NCBI GenBank assembly: GCA_963834875.1
Contig: CAWIDG010000022.1
Span: 1 to 64,000, forward strand
DNA: 64,000 nucleotides
Reading direction: 5' to 3'
Source: DATAGF01 sp963834875
GTDB lineage: Bacteria > Actinomycetota > Thermoleophilia > Miltoncostaeales > Miltoncostaeaceae
Shown here: in pieces, positions 15,865 to 23,851 of the stretch
How the letters are laid out: the number at the start of each line of letters is the position of its first letter
Position numbering within the stretch: position 1 is the stretch's first letter
Program-made: the position numbers and the translations under genes
Notes under the pieces: model-generated
Told to the model about the DNA's origin: nothing
The model's database searches: none
The model's input: only the letters and a program-made list of their open reading frames with translations

Positions 15865-16751
15865 TCACGAGCCGCCCCCCAGCTTGCCCAGGACGCGATC
15901 GACGTGGGGCTTCACCTTGTCGATCAGGGGGCTCTCCACGAGCTCGTGGCCGGCCTCCAGCCGCGCGAGCGCGGCCTCGCCGAGCGCCCGGGTGGCCGCG
16001 AAGGAGAGCCCGCCCTGGATGGCCCACCCGGCTCCGGGCACCAGGCCGGCCGCGCTGCGCCCGATGGCCCGGAGGCCGAACCCCGCCCCGACGATGGACA
16101 GCGCCTCGAGGGCCCGCTGGGCGCCGAAGGGCCGGTCGTGGAGGGCCGCGAGCTGGGCGACCATCTTGACCTGCAGCAGGGCGAGCACCCCCATGTCGGC
16201 CCCGGCGAGGGGCACCGCCCCGATCGGCGCCGGCCCGGCGGGCGGCGTTCCTCACGATGCGCCTGCCGACCGCCGGCCGCAGGCCCGGGTTCCGGCGCGC
16301 CGCGGCGACCGCCTGGTCGCCCAGCATGTCGAGCATCCGCTCGACGACCGCCTCGGCCCCCGGTCCCTCGAGCGAGGCGACGTGGACGAGGTTCGAGGGC
16401 TCCAGGCGGTGACCCTCGAGCAGGCGGCGCTCCAGCTCTGCGCGCTCCTCGCGGTTGCCCGATCACGACCGCCAGCGCGGCCGCGGCGTGGCGCCCCCGG
16501 GCGCGCTCGAGCGCCGCGATGCCGGCCGACAGGTCGGTCCCGGCCGTGACCGGGAGGATGACGAGCGCGTCCTCGTCCGGCGCCGCCGACGGCGCGCCGA
16601 GCAGCTCGCGCAGGCGGCCCGTGGCGGCCGGCTCGCCCGGGAGGATCGCGACGTGCCCGCCCTCCTCGTACTGCTCCGCGGCGGTGCGCACGGCGTCCGC
16701 GCCGGGCTTCACGGCTTTCAGGCCCGTGGCCAGGAGGCTGAAGACGCCCAA
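15865..16751 (-). CDS. DUF697-family membrane-associated protein, two frameshifts
   Basis: Reading across two single-base insertions (near 16458 and 16248) gives about 294 aa. The N-terminal third (GVFSLLATGLKAVKPGADAV, later ALVILPVTAGTDLSAGIAAL) is a small nucleotide-binding-like part without a clear P-loop. The C-terminal part (MGVLALLQVKMVAQLAALHD, ALEALSIVGAGFGLRAIGRS, AAGLVPGAGWAIQGGLSFAA, TRALGEAALARLE) has the hydrophobic helices of DUF697. Function is unknown. TTG 16751 directly follows the rodA stop, and rng follows 22 nt later, tying it to the cell-wall elongation/RNA-processing operon. Confidence 0.65.
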
Positions 16752-17924
16752 CTAGCCGGGAATGGGAGAGCGGCGGCGGTGGATCCCCAAGAGGAGGCCG
16801 ACGGCGATGAGGGTTGTGATGGTCTGGCTCCCGCCGTAGCTCATCAGCGGCAGCGGGATGCCGGTGATCGGCATGATGCCCACGGTCATGCCGATGTTAA
16901 CGAAGACCTGGAACCCGAGCATGGCAACGATCGCGCCGGCCACGAGCATGTCGATCTGGCTCGAGGCGCGCGCCATCGTGCGGAGCCCCCTCCAGAGTAT
17001 GAGCCCGTAGAGCAGGATCAACAGGCCCCCGCCCGCGAACCCGAACATCTCCGAGGTCACCGCGAAGATGAAGTCGGTGTGGTGCTCGGGGAGGAAGTCG
17101 TTGTTCGCCTGCGTCGCCCCGTCAGGGCCCTTGCCGAGCGTCTCCCCCGAGCCGATCGCCGTCTTGCTCTGGTCGAGCTGGTAGCCGGCGTCGCTGGTGT
17201 CGCGCTCGGCGCCGACGAACGCCGTGAGGCGCTCGACCTGGTAGTCCTCGAGCACCTTGAGCCCGGTCGCGGGCAGCAGCCACAGGACGCTCAGGAGCAC
17301 CATCGCGAGCGCCGTCCCGAAGACGGCGAAGTGGGTCCAGGGAACGCCCACCAGGAACAGGATCGCCGCGACCACGACGGCGTAGACCAGGGACGTCCCG
17401 AGGTCCGGCTGGAGGAACACCACCGCCGCCGGCAGCGCCGCGACGCCGGTCAGGAGGAGCGTGAAGCGCACGGTGCCCACGCGCTCGATGCGCTGCAGGG
17501 CGATGCCCGCGAGCACGACCATCAGCACGACCTTCCCGAACTCCGACGGCTGGAGGCTGAAGGGGCCGATGTCGATCCAGCGGTTGGAGCCGCGCGTGGC
17601 CTCGCCGGCCGCGAAGACGATCGCCAGCGCCACGAGCAGCGCCGCCCAGAGCACCCACGCCCAGCGCGAGACGTGGTCGAGGTTCACCCGCATCGCCACG
17701 GCCAGCGCGACGACCCCCAGGGCGACGAAGAGGATCTGGCGGTCGAGGTAGAAGCGCGGGTCGCCCGCCACGTCGCCCTCGGTCGAGCGCCCGATGACGA
17801 ACAGGCTGAACCCGGTGATCGCGGCGACGGCCAGGAGCAGCACCCAGTCGAGGCCGAGGACCGCCCCGCGGACGCGGTCGCCGAGGCCCGAGCGGGCGCC
17901 GCGGGGAGGGGCGATGGTGGTCAA
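16752..17924 (-). CDS. rodA: Rod-shape SEDS glycosyltransferase RodA
   Basis: RodA polymerises lipid II during cell elongation together with class B PBP2. The 390-aa protein has about ten transmembrane helices beginning DWVLLLAVAAITGFSLFVIG. SEDS signatures are present: RGSNRWIDIGPFSLQPSEFG (about 112-131), FLQPDLGTSLVY, NNDFLPEHHTDFIFAV and GIPLPLMSYGGSQTITTL near the C-terminus. It overlaps mrdA by 4 nt, so both are translated together. Confidence 0.95.
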   Translation of the reverse strand: MTTIAPPRGARSGLGDRVRGAVLGLDWVLLLAVAAITGFSLFVIGRSTEGDVAGDPRFYLDRQILFVALGVVALAVAMRVNLDHVSRWAWVLWAALLVALAIVFAAGEATRGSNRWIDIGPFSLQPSEFGKVVLMVVLAGIALQRIERVGTVRFTLLLTGVAALPAAVVFLQPDLGTSLVYAVVVAAILFLVGVPWTHFAVFGTALAMVLLSVLWLLPATGLKVLEDYQVERLTAFVGAERDTSDAGYQLDQSKTAIGSGETLGKGPDGATQANNDFLPEHHTDFIFAVTSEMFGFAGGGLLILLYGLILWRGLRTMARASSQIDMLVAGAIVAMLGFQVFVNIGMTVGIMPITGIPLPLMSYGGSQTITTLIAVGLLLGIHRRRSPIPG

Positions 17925-19867
17925 TTGGCCTCCGCGTCCTCGCCGCAGAGGGCGGGGTCGAACGACGTCTCCGGGTAGGCCGCGATCGTCCGGCAGACGG
18001 TCGGCGCGGCGGCGCTCGACCCGGTGCCGGCGGCCTCGATGACGACGGCGACCACGATCTTGGGGTCGTCGTAGGGGGCGTAGCCGACGAACCAGGAGTG
18101 GTCCTCCTTGCCCTCCACCTGCTCGGCGGTCCCGGTCTTGCCGGCCACCTTGCGGTCGGCCGGCAGGAGCCCGAAGACCGAGGTCGACGTCCCGCCGGGC
18201 CCGTTGGCCGCCCGGTAGAGCCCCTCGCGGATCGAGGCGAGGTTGTCGGGGCTGACGTCGATCGTGTGCGTCGGCTTGCCCGACGACAGCTCCTGGAGCT
18301 GGCGGCCGTTGGGGTCGAGCACGCGCCGGCCGACGCTCGGGGTGTGGACCGTCCCGCCGTTGGCGATCGCGCCGTACGCGAGCGCCATCTGGAGCGGGGT
18401 GACGTTCAGGTAGCCCTGCCCGACCGACAGGTTGATCGTGTCCCCGGGCTTCCAGCTGCGGTCGAGGTCGGTGAACGGCGCGCCGGCGAAGTTCTGCCGC
18501 TTCCAGGCCGGGTCAGGGATCAGGCCGTCGACCTCGCCGGGCACGTCGAGGCCGGTGCGCTCGCCGAGCCCGAACCTGCGCGCCTCCTCCTGCAGCGGCG
18601 ATTCCTGGGCCCGGTAGAACTCGTCGCCCAGCTGGTAGAAGTAGGTGTCGCTCGAGACCTCGAGCGCAGTCGGCAGGTCCACGTAGCCGTGGGACCGCCC
18701 CCTGAAGTTCGAGAAGACCGTCTTGTACAGCTCGATCTGCGACGGCGACTCGACCTCCTCGCCGGCCGTGATGAAGCCGCCCTCGAGGCCCGCGGCGGCG
18801 CTGATGGCCTTGAACGTCGACCCGGCCGGGTAGTTGCCGCCGATCGCCCGGTTCAGGAGCACCTTGTCCGGGTCCGCGATGACGGCCTCGATCCGCTCCT
18901 GGGAGCCGTTCACGAACAGCGAGGGATCGAAGTCCGGGTACGAGGCCAGCGCGAGGACCTCGCCCGTGTCGGGGTCGAGGGCCACGCCCGCCGCGCCCGT
19001 GGAGAGGCCGTTCAGGGAGACCTGCTCGGCGAGCGCCTTCTGGAGCGCCGCCTGGGCGGTCGCGTCGATCGTGAGCTGGACGTCGCGGCCGGGCCGCGGG
19101 ACGCGCGACGAGATGACCTCGCGGCCGGTCGGCTCGCCCGCTGCGTCGACCTCGCGCGTGTAGCTGCCCGGCGTCCCGCGGAGGAAGCTCTCGTACTGCT
19201 GCTCGATCCCACCCTTGCCGACGGTCTCGTTGCCCTCGTACCCGCGGCTGCGGAAGTCGTCGATCTCCTCGGGGGTGATCTTCCCCGTGCCCCCGAGCAC
19301 GTGCGCGGCCATCCGGCCCTGCGGGTACGTGCGCAGGTAGCTGTCGCGCAGCCCGATCCCCGGGAACTGGCGCTCGCGCTGGGCGAGGTAGTAGGCGAGC
19401 GCCGGGCGCACGTTCTGGGCGATCACGACGGACTCGAAGGGGCGGCTCTCCCCCGCCTCGACGCGCTCGATGAGGTCGCTCGCGGTGACCCCGTCGAGCT
19501 TGGCCGCCAGCCGGTTCAGCACCTGCTCGCGCCGCGTCCCGGTGAGCTCGCGCGGGTTGACGACCAGGTCGGTCCCGGTGCGGTTGCCCACCAGGAGCTC
19601 GCCGTTGCGGTCGAGGACCTTGCCGCGGGGGGCGTCGGTGACGACCGTGCGCAGGCGGTTGCCCTCGGCCGCCTCGGCGTACTGCTCGCCGCTGATCACC
19701 TGGAGGAACCAGAGACGGATGAGGAGCAGCCCGAGCAGCGTCAGGACGATCCCGCCGAGGACGGCGATGCGCATCGCGGTGCTCGGCGTCAGCGCCGGCG
19801 CCCAGCCTCCGCTCGAGAGCCCGGCGCGGAGGCCGGTGCGCCGCTGCGGGCGCGCGCGCGTCGTCAC
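17921..19867 (-). CDS. mrdA: Penicillin-binding protein 2 (elongasome transpeptidase)
   Basis: This 648-aa class B PBP has one N-terminal anchor (IAVLGGIVLTLLGLLLIRLW, about 35-55), a pedestal domain (GKVLDRNGELLVGNRTGTDL, PYPQ-like TYPQGRMAAHVLGG), and a transpeptidase domain. The active-site Ser is in AGSTFKAISAAAG, the SxN motif is replaced by SSD in EVSSDTYFYQLGD, as in PBP2-type enzymes, and the KTG triad is VAGKTGTAEQVEG. GTG 19867 overlaps the mreD stop (GTGA). It acts at the outer face of the membrane with RodA and MreCD. Confidence 0.94.
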   Translation of the reverse strand: MTTRARPQRRTGLRAGLSSGGWAPALTPSTAMRIAVLGGIVLTLLGLLLIRLWFLQVISGEQYAEAAEGNRLRTVVTDAPRGKVLDRNGELLVGNRTGTDLVVNPRELTGTRREQVLNRLAAKLDGVTASDLIERVEAGESRPFESVVIAQNVRPALAYYLAQRERQFPGIGLRDSYLRTYPQGRMAAHVLGGTGKITPEEIDDFRSRGYEGNETVGKGGIEQQYESFLRGTPGSYTREVDAAGEPTGREVISSRVPRPGRDVQLTIDATAQAALQKALAEQVSLNGLSTGAAGVALDPDTGEVLALASYPDFDPSLFVNGSQERIEAVIADPDKVLLNRAIGGNYPAGSTFKAISAAAGLEGGFITAGEEVESPSQIELYKTVFSNFRGRSHGYVDLPTALEVSSDTYFYQLGDEFYRAQESPLQEEARRFGLGERTGLDVPGEVDGLIPDPAWKRQNFAGAPFTDLDRSWKPGDTINLSVGQGYLNVTPLQMALAYGAIANGGTVHTPSVGRRVLDPNGRQLQELSSGKPTHTIDVSPDNLASIREGLYRAANGPGGTSTSVFGLLPADRKVAGKTGTAEQVEGKEDHSWFVGYAPYDDPKIVVAVVIEAAGTGSSAAAPTVCRTIAAYPETSFDPALCGEDAEAN

Positions 19868-20445
19868 GAGGACACCGCGTACGGCTCGACGACGCGCGGG
19901 GGCCCGAGCAGCCGCCGGCCGACCAGCAGGACGGGCGCGCTCAGGAGGGCGGTCAGGGCGAGCGTCGGCAGGAGCACCGAGACGATGAACTCCGAGACCG
20001 GCATCTGCGTGCCCAGCAGGAGCTGGAAGATCATCACCCCGATCTGGACGACGAGCGCCGCCGCCACCGAGAGCACGAGCGGCGCGGTGAGGGTGGACGA
20101 CTCCTCGCGGGAGCAGAAGCGCCCGCACCAGGCGCCGATCACGAGGTAGAGCAGCGCCAGCACGCCGAGGGTCCCGACCGGCGACGAGAGCTCGACGAGC
20201 AGGCCCATGGCGAAGCCGGTCACCGCCCCCACCAGGGTGCCGCGCAGGATGGCGATCACGACGACGGTCGGCGCGATCAGGTCGGGGATGCCGTCGCCGA
20301 CGTTGATGTAGGGCATCACCGTGACCTGGAGCAGCACCGCGCCGAGCGCCATGGCCGTCACCCAGCCGAAGCGCGCGCTCCCGGCACGGGGGAGCGGCCG
20401 CGGCGTCGCCGGCCCGACGGCCCGCGTCTGGAGGCCGCTGCTCAC
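19864..20445 (-). CDS. mreD: Rod shape-determining membrane protein MreD
   Basis: The 193-aa protein has about five to six hydrophobic helices (for example VTAMALGAVLLQVTVMPYI, APTVVVIAILRGTLVGAVTG, TLGVLALLYLVIGAWCGRF, LSVAAALVVQIGVMIFQLL). Size, topology and location between mreC and mrdA identify MreD, whose sequence is weakly conserved. It overlaps both neighbours by 4 nt. Confidence 0.9.
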   Translation of the reverse strand: MSSGLQTRAVGPATPRPLPRAGSARFGWVTAMALGAVLLQVTVMPYINVGDGIPDLIAPTVVVIAILRGTLVGAVTGFAMGLLVELSSPVGTLGVLALLYLVIGAWCGRFCSREESSTLTAPLVLSVAAALVVQIGVMIFQLLLGTQMPVSEFIVSVLLPTLALTALLSAPVLLVGRRLLGPPRVVEPYAVSS

Positions 20446-21368
20446 CCCTTCGCCCGGGCGATCGCCTCGGGGCTGCGCGGAACCAGCACCGAGAGGTACG
20501 AGAGCGAGCGCGGGTCGACGTACGGCGTCACCTGCACGGTCCGGTCAACGTCAACCTCGCGCGTGCCGACGCTGGTCACGGCGCCCACGGGGATGCCCGG
20601 CGGGTACGGCGACCTCAGGCCCTTCACGCCGAAGCCGCCCGTCACGACGGCCTGGCCCGTCTTCACCGCCGCCTCCTTCGGGATGCCCGACATCCGCAGC
20701 TGGCCGGGGGTGACGGACGAGAGCAGGCCGAAGTAGCGGCCGGCGTCCGGGATCCGCGCGCCGACCTCGGTGCGCCCGTCCGTGATGAACGCGACGTCCG
20801 CGGAGCTCGAGCTGACGTTGGTGACGATGCCCGCCAGGGCCGCCCCCTGCTGGCTTCCGGCGAGGACCGGCGAGTTGCGGATCACCCCGTCGGAGCTGCC
20901 CACGCCGACCCTCGCGCTGCGCCACCAGGGCGACACGGAGCGGGTGACGATGGGGCTGGCGATGGCCTCGTAGCCGCCGAGGCTCGCCGAGGCGTTGACC
21001 AGTGCCTCGACCCCGAGCAGCTCCTCGAGCTCCGCGAGCCGCTGCGCCTGGACGTCGCTGAACACGCCCTCGCCGCGCAGCCGCTCCACCTCGGACTGCA
21101 GGCCGGCCGCCCGGTCGCGGGCGTCCTTCAGGCTGCTGGCCCACCCCCAGGCGTCGCGGAACGGCTCGACCGCCCGGGTCGCGACCTCCTGCACGGGGGA
21201 GATCACGCTGGCGGCCGCGCTCTGGGCCCCGTGCAGGGGCCCCTCGTCGGACTCGCGGAAGTAGACCGTGAAGAGGGCGAGGCACAGGATCACGAGGCCC
21301 GCGATGATCCCGCGCCGGAGGTTGGCGCGGCGCCGAGCGATCCCGGTGGTTGCTGGGGTGCTCGCCAT
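20442..21368 (-). CDS. mreC: Rod shape-determining protein MreC
   Basis: MreC (308 aa) bridges the cytoplasmic MreB filament and periplasmic PBP2. It has a basic N-terminus (ARRRANLRRG), one transmembrane helix (IIAGLVILCLALFTVYF, about 20-36), a coiled-coil (about 75-120, DARDRAAGLQSEVERLRGEG) and the double beta-barrel domain with YEAIASPIVTRSVSPWWRSA, VGSSDGVIRNSPVLAG, GIVTNVSSSSADVAFITDGR and GLRSPYPPGIPVGAVTSVGT. It follows mreB by 18 nt. Confidence 0.95.
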   Translation of the reverse strand: MASTPATTGIARRRANLRRGIIAGLVILCLALFTVYFRESDEGPLHGAQSAAASVISPVQEVATRAVEPFRDAWGWASSLKDARDRAAGLQSEVERLRGEGVFSDVQAQRLAELEELLGVEALVNASASLGGYEAIASPIVTRSVSPWWRSARVGVGSSDGVIRNSPVLAGSQQGAALAGIVTNVSSSSADVAFITDGRTEVGARIPDAGRYFGLLSSVTPGQLRMSGIPKEAAVKTGQAVVTGGFGVKGLRSPYPPGIPVGAVTSVGTREVDVDRTVQVTPYVDPRSLSYLSVLVPRSPEAIARAKG

Positions 21369-21386
21369 CTCGCTAGCTCGGCAGGA

Positions 21387-22433
21387 TCAGTAGCGCTTCC
21401 GGCTTCGTCCGTTCGCCGATGCCTTTTGCATCACCTCGAACTCCTCCAGCGAGCGCCCCGAGCCGACCGCGACGCACGTCAGGGGCGACTCCGCCACGTG
21501 GATGGGCATCTCGGTCTCGCGGCGCAGGCGCTCGTCGAGCCCCTGCAGGAGCGAGCCGCCGCCCGCCAGCATGATGCCGCGGTCCATGATGTCCGACGCC
21601 AGCTCCGGGGGCGTCTTGTCCAGCGTGGACTTGACGGCGTCGATGATCTGGACCATCGGCTCCTCCAGCGCGTCGCGCACGTCCTCCGAGGACAGCACGA
21701 CGGTCTTGGGGAGGCCGGTGATCATGTCGCGGCCGCGGATCTCGGCCTGCACCTCCTCGCGCAGCGGGTAGGCCGAGCCGATCTCGAGCTTCACCTCCTC
21801 GGCGGTCTGGCTGCCGATCATCAGCTTGTACTCCCGCTTGACGTAGCTGATGATCGCGTCGTCGAGCTCGTCGCCGCCGACCCGGATCGACTGCGAGACG
21901 ACGATGCCGCCGAGCGAGATGACGGCCACCTCGGTGGTCCCGCCGCCGATGTCCACGACCATGTTCCCCGTGGGCTCGGCCACCGGCAGGCCGGCGCCGA
22001 TGGCCGCCGCCATCGGCTCCTCGATGAGGAAGGCGCTGCGCGCCCCCGCCGACAGGGTGGCCTCCTCGACCGCGCGCTTCTCGACCCCCGTGACGCCCGA
22101 CGGCACGCACACCACCACCCGCGGGTGCGCCCAGCGGTTCTGGTGCACCTTCTGGATGAAGTGCCGCAGCATCTGCTCGGTCACGTCGAAGTCGGCGATG
22201 ACGCCGTCCTTGAGCGGCCGGATGGCGCTGATGTTCCCGGGCGTCCGCCCGAGCATCCGCTTGGCCTCGATGCCGACCGCGTGCACCTCGCCGGTGCGCT
22301 GGTCGATCGCGACCACGGAGGGCTCGGAGAGCACGATCCCCCGCCCGCGGACGTACACCAGCGTGTTGGCCGTCCCGAGGTCCACGGCCATGTCCCGCCC
22401 GCCGAACCCGGTCAGGTAGCTCCAGAACCCGAT
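21387..22433 (-). CDS. mreB: Rod shape-determining actin homologue MreB, probable AUC start
   Basis: MreB forms membrane-bound filaments that direct lateral wall synthesis. Actin-fold motifs are DLGTANTLVYVRGRG (phosphate 1), DIGGGTTEVAVISLGG (phosphate 2), and MLAGGGSLLQGLDERL (adenosine). The first in-frame ATG (22391) would begin MAVDLGTANT and remove the amphipathic GFWSYLTGF segment that in MreB proteins binds membrane. An ATC codon at 22433 is placed 6 nt after a perfect GGGAGG (22440-22445), so translation likely starts there (348 aa) unless a base is miscalled. It leads the mre-mrd-rodA-rng operon. Confidence 0.93.
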   Translation of the reverse strand: MGFWSYLTGFGGRDMAVDLGTANTLVYVRGRGIVLSEPSVVAIDQRTGEVHAVGIEAKRMLGRTPGNISAIRPLKDGVIADFDVTEQMLRHFIQKVHQNRWAHPRVVVCVPSGVTGVEKRAVEEATLSAGARSAFLIEEPMAAAIGAGLPVAEPTGNMVVDIGGGTTEVAVISLGGIVVSQSIRVGGDELDDAIISYVKREYKLMIGSQTAEEVKLEIGSAYPLREEVQAEIRGRDMITGLPKTVVLSSEDVRDALEEPMVQIIDAVKSTLDKTPPELASDIMDRGIMLAGGGSLLQGLDERLRRETEMPIHVAESPLTCVAVGSGRSLEEFEVMQKASANGRSRKRY

Positions 22434-22485
22434 CGGTCGCCTCCCAGAAAGTGCCGACTCGGCCCGAGGGCCTGCAAAGCGGAGG

Positions 22486-22491
22486 ATTCTA
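22486..22491 (-). promoter_or_regulatory. -10 element TAGAAT for the mreB operon
   Basis: TAGAAT on the minus strand is 52 nt upstream of the proposed mreB start, giving a leader of about 45 nt containing GGGAGG. No good -35 hexamer is found at 16-18 nt. Confidence 0.45.
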
Positions 22492-22604
22492 CCCAAGGCG
22501 CCCGTCGGCCGGGCAGGCGGACGGTCCCGCCTCGGGTCGCGGCAACCGTACCCTCCGGCGCGGACGACCGCCACCCGGCGAGTCCCTTGCCCCGCGGCGG
22601 GTTT

Positions 22605-22618
22605 TCTGACTAGAGTCA
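22605..22618 (+). promoter_or_regulatory. Palindromic operator overlapping the -10 of the MarR-GNAT gene
   Basis: CTGACT-AG-AGTCAG forms a 14-bp inverted repeat around TAGAGT (22611-22616), a TANNNT -10 box that ends 6 nt before the ATG at 22623. TTGCCC (22587-22592) could be a weak -35 at 18 nt. A MarR protein encoded immediately downstream probably binds here and represses itself. Confidence 0.55.
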
Positions 22619-22622
22619 GGCA

Positions 22623-23507
22623 ATGGACCCGGGCATGGTCGCGCAGGTCCGGAGCTTCAACCGCCTCGTCACCGAGCGGATCGGCGCCCTGGACCAGGGG
22701 TTCCTCGGCCGGGGCCGCCCGCTGGCGGAAGCGCGGCTGGTCTGGGAGATCGGCGAGGGCGGCCGCGACGTACGGGAGCTTCGCCGCGGCCTGGGGCTCG
22801 ACTCCGGCTACCTGGCTCGCCTGCTGCGCTCGCTGGAGCGCCAGCGGCTCGTCGCCGTCGCCGCGGCCCCTGGCGACAGGCGCGTCCGCCGGGCCCGCCT
22901 CACCGAGGCCGGGCTGGCCGAGCGGGCGGAGCTCGACCGGCGCTCCGACGGGCTCGCCGTCTCCGTGCTCGACCCCCTGTCCGAGGAGCAGCGGAGCCGG
23001 CTCACCGCCGCGATGGCCGAGGTCGAGCGCCTGCTCGCCGCGTCGATGGTCCGCGTCGAGGTCGAGGACCCCGCGAGCCCCGATGCCCGCTGGTGCATGC
23101 AGCAGTACTTCGCCGAGCTCGACCGGCGCTTCGAGGGCGGCTTCGACCCGGCCGCGAGCATCTCGGCGGACGCGTCCGAGCTGACGCCCCCGGCCGGCGC
23201 CCTGCTCGTGGCCCGGCTCCGCCGACGACCGGTCGGCTGCGGGGCGCTCCGGCTCCGCCCCGACCGCGTCGGGGTCGTCAAGCGGATGTGGGTCGCACCG
23301 GAGACGCGGGGGCTCGGGCTGGGCCGCCGGCTGCTGCGGGAGCTCGAGGAGGTCGCACGGGAACACAGGGTCGCCGTGCTCCGCCTGGAGACCAACCGCT
23401 CCCTGACCGAGGCCATCGGGCTGTACCGGGCGTCGGGGTACCGCGAGGTCGACGCGTTCAACGACGAGCCCTACGCGCACCACTGGTTCGAGAAGCGCAT
23501 CTCGTAG
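22623..23507 (+). CDS. MarR-family regulator fused to a GNAT acetyltransferase
   Basis: The 294-aa protein has an N-terminal MarR winged helix (about 1-145: VWEIGEGGRDVRELRRGLGL, DSGYLARLLRSLERQRLV, then the wing PGDRRVRRARLTEAG) and a C-terminal GNAT domain (about 150-290) with the acetyl-CoA loop VKRMWVAPETRGLGLGRRLL and LRLETNRSLTEAIGLYRASG plus HHWFEK at the end. Such fusions are known in actinobacteria; ligand and acetylation substrate are unknown. The leaderless promoter with an embedded palindrome suggests autoregulation. The MFS exporter downstream on the same strand could be a target. Confidence 0.9.
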   Translation: MDPGMVAQVRSFNRLVTERIGALDQGFLGRGRPLAEARLVWEIGEGGRDVRELRRGLGLDSGYLARLLRSLERQRLVAVAAAPGDRRVRRARLTEAGLAERAELDRRSDGLAVSVLDPLSEEQRSRLTAAMAEVERLLAASMVRVEVEDPASPDARWCMQQYFAELDRRFEGGFDPAASISADASELTPPAGALLVARLRRRPVGCGALRLRPDRVGVVKRMWVAPETRGLGLGRRLLRELEEVAREHRVAVLRLETNRSLTEAIGLYRASGYREVDAFNDEPYAHHWFEKRIS

Positions 23508-23547
23508 CTCGGCGGCAGGGCGCCGGAGTGACGGCGGAGGGGTTCGC

Positions 23548-23553
23548 TACCGT
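23548..23553 (+). promoter_or_regulatory. -10 element TACCGT, leaderless, for the 72-aa charged protein
   Basis: TACCGT ends 7 nt before ATG 23561. The hexamer is identical to the -10 of the ATP-grasp operon at 3539-3544. Confidence 0.45.
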
Positions 23554-23560
23554 TCCCCGG

Positions 23561-23779
23561 ATGCCGTCCGCGCCCCTCTTCGCCGACGACAACAGCTCGT
23601 ACCGGCGCGCGGCCCGTCGCGCCGAGCGCGAGGAGCGGCGCCGAGAGGAGCGCCGCCGGGAGATCATGGCGACCCTGCGGCGGCTGAAGGAGGAGGCCGG
23701 CGACCCGGCCGCGGTCGCCGCGCGGGAGCGCGCCAAGCGCCACGCCGACCTGCTGGAGCGCTACCCGCCCCTGTTCTGA
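23561..23779 (+). CDS. Small highly charged helical protein, 72 aa
   Basis: The product begins MPSAPLFADDNSSYRRAARR and is then dominated by Arg/Glu repeats (AEREERRREERRREIMATL) predicted as one long helix, ending ERYPPLF. No family recognised; a coiled-coil or nucleic-acid-associated role is possible. The start is supported by a leaderless promoter. It sits in the gap between the MarR-GNAT gene and the MFS gene. Confidence 0.55.
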   Translation: MPSAPLFADDNSSYRRAARRAEREERRREERRREIMATLRRLKEEAGDPAAVAARERAKRHADLLERYPPLF

Positions 23780-23806
23780 GCCGGGGCGGCGCGCGCGAGC
23801 GGTCCG

Positions 23807-23812
23807 TATCGT
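23807..23812 (+). promoter_or_regulatory. -10 element TATCGT upstream of the MFS gene
   Basis: TATCGT lies 6 nt before a TTG (23819) and 39 nt before ATG 23852, which has GGAGG at proper distance. Transcription from here gives a leader of about 33 nt if the ATG is used. Confidence 0.4.
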
Positions 23813-23851
23813 TCGGCCTTGCCGACCGTTCCCCTCGCCCCCGGAGGCCGG

